Assembly: GCA_018992685.1 (NCBI GenBank)
Contig: JACVGT010000025.1
Span: 27,432 to 91,431 of the forward strand
Reading direction: 5' to 3'
Origin: Theionarchaea archaeon
GTDB taxonomy: Archaea; Methanobacteriota_B; Thermococci; Methanofastidiosales; SZ-28-30
Length of the DNA: 64,000 bases
In this document: positions 8,761-17,478 of the stretch, piece by piece
Layout: each line of letters starts with the position of its first letter
How positions within the stretch are numbered: position 1 is the stretch's first letter
Program-made: the position numbers and the translations under genes
Notes under the pieces: generated by a model
What the model was told of the DNA's origin: nothing
Databases searched by the model: none
The model's input: the letters and a program-made list of their open reading frames with translations, nothing else

Positions 8761-9957
8761 TCACTGAATTCCCACTAGGCCCAGAAGTCTCTCCACACCC
8801 AGAGCAATCCCTTCAACCTCAATGCCACCCTCTCCCTTGGCACTATCGCCCACCAAGTATAACCCCTCTATGGGCGTCATCTGATCAAGGTCCTGACCTG
8901 ATGCAGCATGGTTTACAGGGTTGTTCCTCCGGTAGGTCTGAACATTCAAAATCTCGTATCTTCCATCAAACAATTTCTCAAGCTCAGAAAGTCCTTTCTC
9001 CTTCTCCTTCTTGAACTCACGTGATGAACTCCTCTGGTGGGCCATCACCAGATGGTACCCCTCAGGGGCCAGAGAAGGGTCAACATTCGTCACCTGGTTA
9101 ATGCCTCCAATGTAGTCCAGTGCCGGCGTAAACATGACTCCAGAATGATCTATCAGCGGTTCCTTTGAAGCCAGAGAGTACTTGATACCTTCAGAAGGGG
9201 TCATGGCATCGATCCTCTTCTGGTAGTCCCCGGGGAATCTGACCAGTCGTGACGTGGCCTTAGCACCAATATCTGATACCACCTTAGAGTCCGTGTGCTC
9301 TTTTCCGTCCTCATCTACAACGCCGTACACCTTGTCATCTGCCACAATTTCGGTCACCCTTTTGTGTACAATGGCATTCCCTCGTCTTCTTATGGCCGTC
9401 TTCAGTGCTCGTATGACACCTGAACATCCTCCCATGGGTACACCAGGACCTCGATACTTGAACATGGACTTGACAATAGAAAACATCTCCCTGCACGGGA
9501 CCTGTGACGGTTCCAGACTCAAAGACCAGATACAAAAAGACCTGAATCCCCTCAGGATTATTTCGTTTTTCGTTCTGTGCTCAAGAAACTCCTGAAATGA
9601 TCTTTTATCTCCCTTCCTGTACCTCATTTCCAGCAGTGTAGTATACAACCAGGTTTTTTCAGCCAGCTTCAGCTGGTTCAGTACCTGTCCAAACCTCATC
9701 TCCTTATCATAGAAAAACGTTGCCAGAGGATTTGAATCCACAATCGTGCAGGGTGCTCCTGCTCTTTTCAGTAACTGAGCAAGAGGGCCTTTGGAACCGT
9801 GAGGGACCATGTGTAGAGCACCAGTTGTCAGCTGGAATCCCCTGAATGGAATATTACGAAACCGACCACCGACCTGGGATGTCCTCTCGAAAAGCGTCAC
9901 CTTGGGACACAGAGCTGCCACTAGCAACCCTCCAATCCCGCCTCCAATGACGATCAT
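8761..9957 (-). CDS. FAD-dependent oxidoreductase (phytoene desaturase-like)
   Basis: A 398-residue flavoprotein. The N-terminus MIVIGGGIGGLLVAAL is a dinucleotide-binding fold, followed by the VGGRF element of the amine-oxidase/phytoene desaturase superfamily. The C-terminal GLYLVGDSAKGEGGIEVEGIALG is the second FAD-contact motif. Central features (GSKGPLAQLLKRAGAPC, PMGGCSGVIRALKTAI) fit carotenoid or isoprenoid desaturase/saturase relatives such as archaeal geranylgeranyl-lipid-related enzymes, but the substrate cannot be assigned. No signal peptide and no operon partner; it converges with the SDR gene. Confidence 0.85.
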   Translation of the reverse strand: MIVIGGGIGGLLVAALCPKVTLFERTSQVGGRFRNIPFRGFQLTTGALHMVPHGSKGPLAQLLKRAGAPCTIVDSNPLATFFYDKEMRFGQVLNQLKLAEKTWLYTTLLEMRYRKGDKRSFQEFLEHRTKNEIILRGFRSFCIWSLSLEPSQVPCREMFSIVKSMFKYRGPGVPMGGCSGVIRALKTAIRRRGNAIVHKRVTEIVADDKVYGVVDEDGKEHTDSKVVSDIGAKATSRLVRFPGDYQKRIDAMTPSEGIKYSLASKEPLIDHSGVMFTPALDYIGGINQVTNVDPSLAPEGYHLVMAHQRSSSREFKKEKEKGLSELEKLFDGRYEILNVQTYRRNNPVNHAASGQDLDQMTPIEGLYLVGDSAKGEGGIEVEGIALGVERLLGLVGIQ

Positions 9958-10331
9958 GTACTATTACGGACTGATAGGAATAAAAAGGTTACTATATTCA
10001 ATCATAGATAGAGAAAACATTCTTTCAAATCCAGACTGAGTTCTTGTCAATTTATATCTTTTCGGTACGTGGGAGAGCTTCATTTAGCGAATGTTTTCAT
10101 CCTAACGTAACTCATTTACCCTGAGAACCTGGTCGTTGATTGCTCGTGATCATATTATCTCTCAAGATCAGGATACCATCAGTGTGGATTGTAACGCACT
10201 ATCACTCCAGCAGAGGTCGAGAAGTTCTCAGTTCAAGGTGATACTCTTTGGCGAGCAGCTCCTGGAATATTCCTTCTTGTTCAGGAGAACCTGATAGTCT
10301 CTTCCAGGAGGGTTGTCTTCCTGCATCAACG
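9958..10331. other. Intergenic stretch without a recognisable gene
   Basis: About 370 bases between the start of the FAD oxidoreductase and the promoter of the dehydratase operon. I see no open frame with a ribosome-binding site and no clear hairpin or repeat. It may hold the divergent promoter of the oxidoreductase (AT-rich at 9965-10020). Confidence 0.4.
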
Positions 10332-10339
10332 TTTAAATA
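10332..10339 (+). promoter_or_regulatory. TATA box of the leuC-leuD operon
   Basis: TTTAAATA centred 26 bp upstream of the ATG at 10361. This spacing predicts an essentially leaderless transcript for the dehydratase operon. Confidence 0.65.
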
Positions 10340-10360
10340 TGTCAATGACTCAGTACTCCT

Positions 10361-11611
10361 ATGAGCAAAACCATGGCTGAGAAGATACTGGGAAGAGCCA
10401 GTAACCAGGACGTTACGTCAGGTGATATCATAGACGGTACGGTGGATCTGGCCATGTCTCATGAGAATACTGCTGCCATCTCTGGCAAGTTCAAGTCCAT
10501 AGGTGTTTCCAGAGTGTGGGACCCTGAAAAGATTGTGGTCCCCATTGATCATTGTGCACCCGCAGCAAACGAGGATTATGCCAAGAATCACAAGATTATC
10601 AGAGAATTTGTCAAGGAACAGAATATTACCAATTTCTATGATATAAAAGCAGGAGTCTGTCACCAGGTTCTCCCTGAAAAAGGACATGTGAAACCAGGCA
10701 TGCTAATTGTAGGTTCAGATTCTCATACGCCCACATACGGGGCATTTGGTGCCTTTGCCACTGGGATAGGGAGGACAGAGATGGCTGCTGTCTATGCCAC
10801 AGGGAAGATCTGGTTGAGAGTCCCTGAAAGCTTTAAGATAGTCATAGAGGGGAAGGTTCCAGACAAGGTATCGGCAAAGGATGTGATCCTTCATATCATT
10901 GGAAACCTGCGAGCAGATGGTGCAAACTACAAAGCTGTGGAATTTGTGGGAAATACGGTGGATACCATGACAGTGGGTGAGAGAATGGTCCTGTGCAACA
11001 TGTCTGCCGAAATGGGAGCCAAAGCAGGGATGGTTCCTTTCGATGATACTACCAGGACCTATCTGGACGAGAGAACAGACAGAATGTATACCGTGGTGAA
11101 CCCTGATCCAGATGCGGCCTACGAGCAAGTGGTCAACATTACAGTATCCAACCTGGAACCACAGGTGGCCTGCCCCCATGCTGTTGACAATGTGAGACCC
11201 ATCTCTGAAGTGGAAGGGACTCCCATCAACCAGGCAGTCCTTGGTACCTGCACGAATGGCAGAGTGGAGGACCTGGCAGAAGCTGCATCTCTCCTCAAGG
11301 GCAAGAAAATTGCTGACACCGTGAGGCTGATTGTAATTCCTGCTTCCACAGACGTCTACGAGGAAGCCGTACAGAACGGCACAATCCTGGACTTAATCAG
11401 GGCAGGTGCAGTTATCTGCAATCCGAATTGTGGCCCTTGCCTCGGCGCTCACCAGGGCGCCCTCGCTCCGGGCGAGGTATGCATCTCCTCGTCCAACCGC
11501 AACTTCAGAGGGAGAATGGGCTGTAAAGATGCTGAAATCTATCTTGCTTCTCCTGCCACTGTAGCAGCGTCTTCCCTCACTGGCAGAATTACTGATCCCC
11601 GAGGTGTATGA
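10361..11611 (+). CDS. leuC: 3-isopropylmalate/homoaconitate dehydratase, large subunit (archaeal type)
   Basis: Aconitase-family hydro-lyase subunit carrying the [4Fe-4S] cluster, 416 residues, the archaeal two-subunit form. Cluster cysteines lie in GTCTNGR and CNPNCGPCLGAH; the VGSDSHTPTYGAFGAFATGIG block is the other family hallmark. It catalyses isomerisation of 2-isopropylmalate (leucine pathway) or of homocitrate/citramalate-type acids. Paralogues of the same size serve different pathways in methanogens, so the substrate is not settled. The stop codon is followed at once by the ATG of the small subunit. An in-frame ATG at 10373 is an alternative start, but the TATA spacing favours 10361. 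Confidence 0.93.
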   Translation: MSKTMAEKILGRASNQDVTSGDIIDGTVDLAMSHENTAAISGKFKSIGVSRVWDPEKIVVPIDHCAPAANEDYAKNHKIIREFVKEQNITNFYDIKAGVCHQVLPEKGHVKPGMLIVGSDSHTPTYGAFGAFATGIGRTEMAAVYATGKIWLRVPESFKIVIEGKVPDKVSAKDVILHIIGNLRADGANYKAVEFVGNTVDTMTVGERMVLCNMSAEMGAKAGMVPFDDTTRTYLDERTDRMYTVVNPDPDAAYEQVVNITVSNLEPQVACPHAVDNVRPISEVEGTPINQAVLGTCTNGRVEDLAEAASLLKGKKIADTVRLIVIPASTDVYEEAVQNGTILDLIRAGAVICNPNCGPCLGAHQGALAPGEVCISSSNRNFRGRMGCKDAEIYLASPATVAASSLTGRITDPRGV

Positions 11612-12112
11612 ATGAAAATGAAAGGCAGAGTATTCAAGTACGGAGATGATATCAATACTGATGTCATCTTTCCCGGGAAGTACACCTATACCATAACAGA
11701 CCCCAAAGAAATGGCAGAACATGCCCTGGAAGACCTGGATCCTACATTTGTCCAGAAAGTAAAGAAGGGAGATTGTATCGTCGCAGGAAAGTACTTTGGA
11801 TGCGGATCTTCGCGAGAACAGGCTGTGACCTGCGTGAAGGAGGCTGGAATTTCAGTAGTTATTGCAGAATCATTTGCCCGGATCTACTACCGGAACTGCA
11901 TCAACTCGGGGTTGCCCCCTCTGATACTGGAAGACACATCCTGCATCAGTGACGGAGATGAGCTGGAAATAGATGTAGAAATGGGAACTGTTACAGATGT
12001 AACGACAGGAGCAGAATTTACTGTCAATCCGCTCCCACCCTTCATCATGAAGATCATTCAAGATGGTGGGCTAATCCCGCATCTCAAGAAGGAGCTCCAC
12101 CATGGACGCTGA
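11612..12112 (+). CDS. leuD: 3-isopropylmalate/homoaconitate dehydratase, small subunit
   Basis: Swivelling-domain partner of the upstream large subunit, 166 residues. Family blocks are YGDDINTDVIFPGKY, YFGCGSSREQAV and ESFARIYYRNCINSGLPPL. In characterised methanogen paralogues a loop right after the PG motif (YLRT in homoaconitase, YLVY/YLVM in isopropylmalate isomerase) sets substrate choice; here the loop reads YTYT and matches neither, so specificity stays open. It starts immediately after the large-subunit stop and overlaps the methyltransferase gene by 11 bp, so all three are on one transcript. Confidence 0.92.
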   Translation: MKMKGRVFKYGDDINTDVIFPGKYTYTITDPKEMAEHALEDLDPTFVQKVKKGDCIVAGKYFGCGSSREQAVTCVKEAGISVVIAESFARIYYRNCINSGLPPLILEDTSCISDGDELEIDVEMGTVTDVTTGAEFTVNPLPPFIMKIIQDGGLIPHLKKELHHGR

Positions 12113-12878
12113 AGGGTTCTATGACGAGAGGGCCCCCTTTTACGATGGGGAGTATAAGACTCCCTTTTTTGATCTCTACCGGGCCATCACCTGGGACAAT
12201 ATCAGCAGGTTTCTTCCATCGAAGGGTGTCATACTGGATGCAGGAGGAGGAACGGGTGAATGGGCTCTTCCCCTGGCTGAGGCAGGATATGACGTTGTCC
12301 TGATCGACATTTCACGGGGAATGCTGAGACAGGCCAGGAGAAAGCTGGAAGAAAGGAATATCAAGAATGTCACTGTGGAAAGGGTGGATATGACTGACAT
12401 GGGGTGTTTTCAGGATAACACGTTTGACATGGTTCTGGCACAGGGTGATCCCCTTTCCTACTGTGGAAATGCGGAACATGCTGCGGCTGAGATTTACAGA
12501 GTGTTAAAAGAGGGACGACATTGCGTGGCATCAGTAGACTGTATGTACGGATTTGTTTTGCGATTGATTACATTGAAACAGTGGGATATCCTGCAGAGGC
12601 TGTTTGAAACAGAACGTGCTGCCTTTCAGACAGGGTTTGAGATTCGCTACTTCACTCCACAATCCCTTAACCACCTATTTGAAGGGGCAGGATTTGAGGT
12701 GGTGCGCATTCTCGGTAAACCCGTCTTCCTTTCTCTAGTTCCCCGGGAGAGAGCGCATGACCTGCTGCGAGACAAGAAGGTGTTTGACAGAGTTCTTGAA
12801 CTGGAACTGCAGTTCTGTGATGATCCAAACCTGGTGGGGTTTGCTGGGCATCTGGAGATTGTCGGAAAAAAAGTGTGA
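12102..12878 (+). CDS. SAM-dependent methyltransferase, class I
   Basis: A 258-residue Rossmann-fold methyltransferase of the Methyltransf_11/25 type. Motif I VILDAGGGTGEWALPLAEAG (SAM binding), the acidic end of beta-2 in VVLIDISRGML, and VDMTDMG for the adenine contact are visible. The N-terminal FYDERAPFYDGEYKTPFF is typical of small-molecule methyltransferases. Its ATG lies inside the end of the dehydratase small-subunit gene, so it is translationally coupled to it. The link to leucine or lysine-type biosynthesis is by position only; the acceptor is unknown. Confidence 0.85.
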   Translation: MDAEGFYDERAPFYDGEYKTPFFDLYRAITWDNISRFLPSKGVILDAGGGTGEWALPLAEAGYDVVLIDISRGMLRQARRKLEERNIKNVTVERVDMTDMGCFQDNTFDMVLAQGDPLSYCGNAEHAAAEIYRVLKEGRHCVASVDCMYGFVLRLITLKQWDILQRLFETERAAFQTGFEIRYFTPQSLNHLFEGAGFEVVRILGKPVFLSLVPRERAHDLLRDKKVFDRVLELELQFCDDPNLVGFAGHLEIVGKKV

Positions 12879-12889
12879 GAAGATGAGAA

Positions 12890-13252
12890 TTACTTCTTGA
12901 GTGTGTATCGTTCCTTTTGGTTGAAGAAGGTCATGTCTTTGAATCCTTTCTTGATTCTTGCCCTGTGCAGAACGCCCTTGGGTATGTAATACGTGTCTCC
13001 CCTTGAGAAGATATGGGTTTCACCACCAATGGTAAGTTCTATTTCCCCGTCAAGGATAACACCCCATTGAGCTTCATGAGAATGTTCGGGAACGGCAACA
13101 TCCTCGGAAAATTCCATGAAAATGATCTGACTGGCTTCACCCTGGACCAGATATGAATGGAGACCTTCAATCGGGATATCTGCTTCTGGCAGTTCTGTAA
13201 TCATGTCGGGAAAGAAGTCTTCCTTCGTGGTATCGGCAGAGTTATTTTTCAT
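12890..13252 (-). CDS. Cupin-domain protein
   Basis: A 120-residue single-domain beta-barrel protein. Cupin motif 1 is seen as PEHSHEAQWGVILDGE, with His-x-His metal ligands and the glutamate position occupied, and motif 2 as YYIPKGVLHRA. Such proteins can be sugar isomerases, dioxygenases or sensors; nothing here selects one. It converges with the methyltransferase operon and has its own promoter (TATA-like TTAATAAG near 13277). Confident as a fold, not as a function. Confidence 0.85.
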   Translation of the reverse strand: MKNNSADTTKEDFFPDMITELPEADIPIEGLHSYLVQGEASQIIFMEFSEDVAVPEHSHEAQWGVILDGEIELTIGGETHIFSRGDTYYIPKGVLHRARIKKGFKDMTFFNQKERYTLKK

Positions 13253-13366
13253 GGGGGGAAGTTTTTGGTAGTCTTATTAACGTTTTGGTGAGGTATGGGT
13301 AATGAACCAAAAACCATTTAAGTCGTGAGATACAACTAGAATTAACTGGCAGAAAGCAGGTGGAAT

Positions 13367-13498
13367 ATGGCTGAGGCTGAAGAACCTGAGCCTCCTGATA
13401 CGGCTGCAGGATGGCTGTCTCAGGAGGGATACAGAACTGCATGGCTCAACCTGATGATAGAAGAGTTGAAGCTAGAATGTTACGAGGGATTGCTGTGA
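13367..13498 (+). CDS. Possible 43-residue acidic ORF overlapping the next gene
   Basis: An ATG at 13367 preceded by CAGGTGGA opens a 43-codon frame with an acidic N-terminal third (MAEAEEPEPPDTAAG) that ends with TGA at 13496. It overlaps the first codons of the membrane protein gene in another frame. It could be a leader peptide coupling translation, or chance. Support is the ribosome-binding site alone. Confidence 0.3.
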   Translation: MAEAEEPEPPDTAAGWLSQEGYRTAWLNLMIEELKLECYEGLL

Positions 13499-14019
13499 AG
13501 GCTGGACAGTGGGAAGTCCTGGGCATTCTGTTCATCATTGTGGTGGGATCATGTCTGCATTTCCTCTTTGAGCTCTCAGGATCTCTTCCTGTGGTGGGGA
13601 TGGTTGGGGCTGTGAACGAGAGCGTGTGGGAGCACCTGAAGATTGGATTCTGGCCTGCAGTGTTTTTTGCGTTGATTGAATATTCCTTCCTGAAGTCAAA
13701 GGCGAATTTCTGGATGGCAAAAGCCACATCCGCATATGTCATACCTGTCACCATAATCGTCCTGTTCTACGTGTATACGACCATACTGGGGTACAATACG
13801 CTGGCTCTTGATATCACGGTGTTTATTGTAGCTGTCATAGTGGGCCAGGCTGCCAGCTACCGAGTGTTGACGTACAGAGACCTCTCTGCACAGTTGAAAT
13901 GGGCTGGCATCGCTGCACTGCTGGTCCTGGCTGCGCTGTTCATGGTTTTCACATTTTATCCGCCGCATGTTGGACTGTTCCAAGATCCAGTGACAGGCGG
14001 GTACGGCATCGTATCATAA
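13441..14019 (+). CDS. Small polytopic membrane protein (possibly DUF6512)
   Basis: About 192 residues with six hydrophobic segments, no signal peptide, and a characteristic N-terminal block HFLFELSGSLPVVGMVGAVNESVWEHLKIGFWPA between helices 1 and 2. This block, with conserved Asn-Glu-Ser and Trp-Glu-His, is what I associate with the DUF6512 family; function unknown. The frame is open from an ATG at 13411, but GGAGGG at 13423-13428 suggests the ATG at 13441. A TATA-like CATTTAAG lies near 13315, giving a leader of about 100 nt that contains the small ORF described separately. Confidence 0.75.
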   Translation: MAQPDDRRVEARMLRGIAVKAGQWEVLGILFIIVVGSCLHFLFELSGSLPVVGMVGAVNESVWEHLKIGFWPAVFFALIEYSFLKSKANFWMAKATSAYVIPVTIIVLFYVYTTILGYNTLALDITVFIVAVIVGQAASYRVLTYRDLSAQLKWAGIAALLVLAALFMVFTFYPPHVGLFQDPVTGGYGIVS

Positions 14020-14040
14020 GTGAGGTAGGCATCCAGCAGA

Positions 14041-15870
14041 TCATGACAAAGAGAGAAGGTATAAGACTCCACTGGGAGTTACCACCAAAAGATACCCTTC
14101 TGAACTGGTCACTGAAAGGGAGATCTTGTCAGGAAAAATCTCTAGCTCATTCTGCGCCATGAAATACCACGTGATAAAGCCAGTTTCTGCACTTAAACAG
14201 TATATGTATCCATCGTCTGCCGATACACAGATGTTCTCTTTATATTCATGAAAAGACGTCACCGTGGTCCCTCTCACCTCACGAATCCACAGCTCTTCGC
14301 CTGTCTCTACATCGAGGGCCTGGATTATGCCTGCTTCTCTGATGAGGAACACTCTCTGTTCACTCAGGATCATCCTGGAGATGGGATAGTCATTTCTCTC
14401 TAGAGTATGTTCCCACGTTCTCACACCATCTGTATGCACCATGAGGACTGATTGGATTCCGGATTCGTCCTTGAGTACCAGGACGATCCTGTCCCCAAGA
14501 ATGCTCATGGACTCGACAGGTTGTGAGGGCTGGAAAAGATCGGTTTCTGCCATCTGTTCCAGCGCTACTTTGGTGAGTGTCCCTTCCTCATTGAAGAAGT
14601 ACAGGGTACCCTGGGAGTAAAAGGGATGCTGGACTGTGTGCAGAGGTCTCCCCCAGAGTGGTTCCACTGTGGCAATATCCAGGACGATGTAGTGGGGTTG
14701 AGATAGGTCCTGCAGGTAGGCAAAGAGTATCGTGTCATTGTACACTGTTTCATTCCAGGTATCAGATGCTATCTCCCAGAGAACATCACCATGTTCCTTT
14801 TCCAGGCAGACAATGCCCCCCGTGAGGGCAATCACCTTGTCGTCCACGAGCGTTACCGGAATATAGTCAGTAACAGGTGGTATCTTGTACGCCCACCGTA
14901 TGTCCCCGGTATCTGTGTCAATACTGTAGATATGAGAATCAGGAGCGCCAACGTACAGGGTGTTATCGGAGACAGCAATCTTCTGGTCTTGAACAGGCAG
15001 ATATGGCTGCTGTACAACCTCAAAGGGGATGGTATACAATTGAGCTCTTGATTGGGCGTCAATACATTCGATTCTGTCAGCAAAGGGAAGGAATACTTTC
15101 TGATTATAGTAGACAGGCGTGCATACGGGAATTTCTGGAAGGGTCAGCAACCACTGGAGATGGGTCTTTCCGAGGAGTTCTTCTGCGGGAGGGGGGGTAT
15201 TGGCCGAAGGAAAGTCAAGGCTGATTCCTTTTTCTTGGGTGGAGACAGGAACTCGAGCAGGATAACATCCCCAGGTCGCTACTTTCTGGTATGGCGCCCA
15301 CTGGTCCCTGTCCAGCGTAGTGAGGATTTTGAACAGGGTACTGGGGATCATTCCATTGTACTGGACGTAGTTGGAGCCTTCATAGCTGACATTCCACGGA
15401 ATGAAGCAGTAGTAGCTTGATTCGGATTCTGCTCGTACAGTCCTCCCATTGAGAAGCGTTATTTCAAGTGTAAAGTGGAGGCCGGAGTCACGGCGCGAAT
15501 AGGCGTTGTATGATTTCTGATAACCAACTTTGTAGAGGTCTGCAAAGCTTTCTGATACTTCTCTGATTAATTCCGGATCTACATGGTCTCCAGTACTGGC
15601 AAAGTAATCATCGCCAATTTTCTGTATTCTGTAGAAGTTGTAGGCAAGGACAGAACTTGTCGTGTTGTCAGGATTTCCCGTGTTGTTCGAAATGATATCG
15701 GAAGTCGCTACAGCAGTATAGGTGATGTCAATGGCTGCTATGGACTGAACAGGAGAGGATACTGTGAAAGAGTCAGATTCATGAGGAAGGTACCACTGGA
15801 CAGCCATGATGCCTCCTATCACGATTATTATCAGTAACAGGGAACCACTCTTTCTGAGGGTAGACGTCAC
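14041..15870 (-). CDS. Membrane-anchored PQQ-type beta-propeller protein
   Basis: A 609-residue exported protein. It has one N-terminal transmembrane or signal-anchor segment (SLLLIIIVIGGIMAVQWYL, residues about 10-30), an alpha/beta region to about residue 215 (a domain also seen in proteins that bind SipA/lipoteichoic-type ligands, not recognised here), then seven or so PQQ/Trp-docking repeats of the form xxYxxDxxTGxxxW (DIRWAYKI, GDVLWEI, EELWIREV, GFITWYF). The fold is a beta-propeller on the outer face of the membrane; these repeats in archaea usually do not bind PQQ. A TATA-like TCTTAAAAAGG lies about 25 bp upstream. A 158-bp piece of this gene (15419-15576) is duplicated 3.4 kb away. 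Confidence 0.85.
   Translation of the reverse strand: MTSTLRKSGSLLLIIIVIGGIMAVQWYLPHESDSFTVSSPVQSIAAIDITYTAVATSDIISNNTGNPDNTTSSVLAYNFYRIQKIGDDYFASTGDHVDPELIREVSESFADLYKVGYQKSYNAYSRRDSGLHFTLEITLLNGRTVRAESESSYYCFIPWNVSYEGSNYVQYNGMIPSTLFKILTTLDRDQWAPYQKVATWGCYPARVPVSTQEKGISLDFPSANTPPPAEELLGKTHLQWLLTLPEIPVCTPVYYNQKVFLPFADRIECIDAQSRAQLYTIPFEVVQQPYLPVQDQKIAVSDNTLYVGAPDSHIYSIDTDTGDIRWAYKIPPVTDYIPVTLVDDKVIALTGGIVCLEKEHGDVLWEIASDTWNETVYNDTILFAYLQDLSQPHYIVLDIATVEPLWGRPLHTVQHPFYSQGTLYFFNEEGTLTKVALEQMAETDLFQPSQPVESMSILGDRIVLVLKDESGIQSVLMVHTDGVRTWEHTLERNDYPISRMILSEQRVFLIREAGIIQALDVETGEELWIREVRGTTVTSFHEYKENICVSADDGYIYCLSAETGFITWYFMAQNELEIFPDKISLSVTSSEGYLLVVTPSGVLYLLSLS
15419..15576. repeat. 158-bp direct repeat, copy A (inside the PQQ gene)
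   Basis: This stretch of the PQQ gene recurs at 18840-18997 in the same orientation with only three or four mismatches. The match starts at GATTCGGATTCTGC and ends at TTAATTCCGG. Copy A is in an intact reading frame and is therefore the likely source. Confidence 0.95.
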
Positions 15871-15894
15871 ATGTGATTCTTGGAATACCCCTTT

Positions 15895-16110
15895 TTAAGA
15901 ATTCCTGCAAAAGGCGTTGCCGTGGAGAGATCTCGTAAGAATCGTGCAGAGCCCTATGGTTTTTTCAGGAGACGAGAGATGTGATGGAATCCCATTCTCA
16001 CTCTTCATTTGTTGGGTATCGGACGGGGGATTTCTCACTAGGCCGGAGGCATTCTTGCTGGACCGGATCCCTCTTGTGCCAGTTCCGAAAGATCTACAGT
16101 TTTTTGCCAA
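15895..16110 (-). other. Uncertain 71-codon ORF with an isolated NASGLVRN motif
   Basis: An open frame from ATG at 16110 encodes a Ser/Gly/Arg-rich peptide that contains NASGLVRNPPSD, the same heptad that is tandemly repeated in the protein at 29239-29895. There is no convincing ribosome-binding site. It may be a decayed fragment of a related gene or chance; I do not assert that it is expressed. Confidence 0.25.
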
Positions 16111-16177
16111 TGTGATTGCCTGGATAGATGATTAAGGTGTAAAGAAATCCCAGTCACCATCCACTTCTCAGCCAAAT

Positions 16178-16186
16178 CCTTATAAC
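16178..16186 (+). promoter_or_regulatory. TATA box of the beta-lactamase-like gene
   Basis: CCTTATAAC lies about 25 bp upstream of the ATG at 16207 and supports that start over the downstream ATG codons. Confidence 0.55.
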
Positions 16187-16206
16187 CTTTGTGATGTGAT
16201 CCAGAC

Positions 16207-17385
16207 ATGAGGAAGATGACTAAACCAACAGGCGATTCACTAAAGAATAAAGATAATTCCAGAAAACTCAACATTCGAAAGGAAAAATCCCACAAGGACC
16301 CACATTCAATGAGAAATCCTCTGAATCCTTTCTGGGTACTTGTTCTTGCTGCAACCTGTGCTCTTGCAGGCTGTATGTCACAGGATGTGGGAATAGAAGA
16401 GAATACCGCCATGGTAGACTACGTTGTTGATGAGGACTGGAGAGTCGCATCACCTGAAGCTCTGGGGCTGGACGGAACTCAGCTGGCACTACTCATTGAC
16501 TCTCTGGAAGGGCTCCCCATATCAAGCATCCTCATTGTGAAGGATGGGTATCTTATTGTGGAGGAATATTCCAATGGGTATGATAGATCCTGCCAGCATT
16601 TTATTGAATCGTGCACCCAGGGTATCATGTCGGCTCTCATAGGAATTGCTCGTGATAAGGGGTACATTGATAGCGTTGACCAGAAGATAGTGGATTTCTT
16701 CCCTGAACTTGAAAGTGACAGTGAGTGGAAAAAGGACATTACCGTTGAACACCTTTTAACCATGAGTTCGGGATTGGATCAGGGAGCTTGGCATCCTGGG
16801 CGCCCAATATTTGCACTGGCTCCTGACTGGATAGCCCATATTCTCTCCGGGGGGGCTGTGACAAAACCCGGAACTTCCTTTGATTATTATCCAGGCAATG
16901 CCCATATTCTGTCTGCTCTCCTGCAGAGAGCAACTAAGGAAGATACACGCTCTTTTGCTCTAAGATACTTATTCGAGCCTTTGGGCATCTCAGAAAAGGA
17001 TATCGAATGGGAAAAAGATCCTCAAGGTGTCTTCTCAGGCAGTTGGGGGCTGTACATGAGACCGAGGGACATGGCAAAGGTTGGTTTTCTATATCTTGAA
17101 AAAGGAGCATGGAACGGAGCCCAGATAATCCCAGAAGCGTGGATAGAGAAATCAGTAACTCCCTCCTTCAAGGGAATATCTATTGGAGGCCTTGCTGCAG
17201 ACTATGGCTATCTCTGGTGGATAGAGGAAAAGGACTCCGCACCAGGATACTTTGCACTGGGAACCAAAGGACAGTGCATCTATGTCAATTCAGAATTGAA
17301 CCTCGTCATTGTGATTACCGGGAGTTTTCTGGACACCACTGCACCTTTAAAGATGATAAATGACGTGGTCTTGATATTGAAGTGA
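16207..17385 (+). CDS. Serine beta-lactamase-like lipoprotein lacking the catalytic lysine
   Basis: A 392-residue protein of the class C beta-lactamase/penicillin-binding superfamily. A basic N-terminus is followed by a hydrophobic stretch ending in LAGC (Cys56), a lipobox-like export signal. The usual nucleophile motif SxxK reads S135-C-T-Q138, so serine is kept but the general-base lysine is glutamine; the following SALIGIARDKGYI is typical. The second active-site region is FDYYPGNAHILSAL, and the third is near GTKGQ. With lysine lost, the enzyme is probably inactive or reprogrammed, perhaps as a binding protein. It stands alone between the PQQ gene and the accessory region. Confidence 0.85.
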   Translation: MRKMTKPTGDSLKNKDNSRKLNIRKEKSHKDPHSMRNPLNPFWVLVLAATCALAGCMSQDVGIEENTAMVDYVVDEDWRVASPEALGLDGTQLALLIDSLEGLPISSILIVKDGYLIVEEYSNGYDRSCQHFIESCTQGIMSALIGIARDKGYIDSVDQKIVDFFPELESDSEWKKDITVEHLLTMSSGLDQGAWHPGRPIFALAPDWIAHILSGGAVTKPGTSFDYYPGNAHILSALLQRATKEDTRSFALRYLFEPLGISEKDIEWEKDPQGVFSGSWGLYMRPRDMAKVGFLYLEKGAWNGAQIIPEAWIEKSVTPSFKGISIGGLAADYGYLWWIEEKDSAPGYFALGTKGQCIYVNSELNLVIVITGSFLDTTAPLKMINDVVLILK

Positions 17386-17478
17386 TAATGAATGATCAGT
17401 TCGGAGACAATCGAATTCAGTTTTTTGGTTCAACATCAAGTGGGGGTTTTGAATGAACTGTGTTAATTCCTAAATGCA

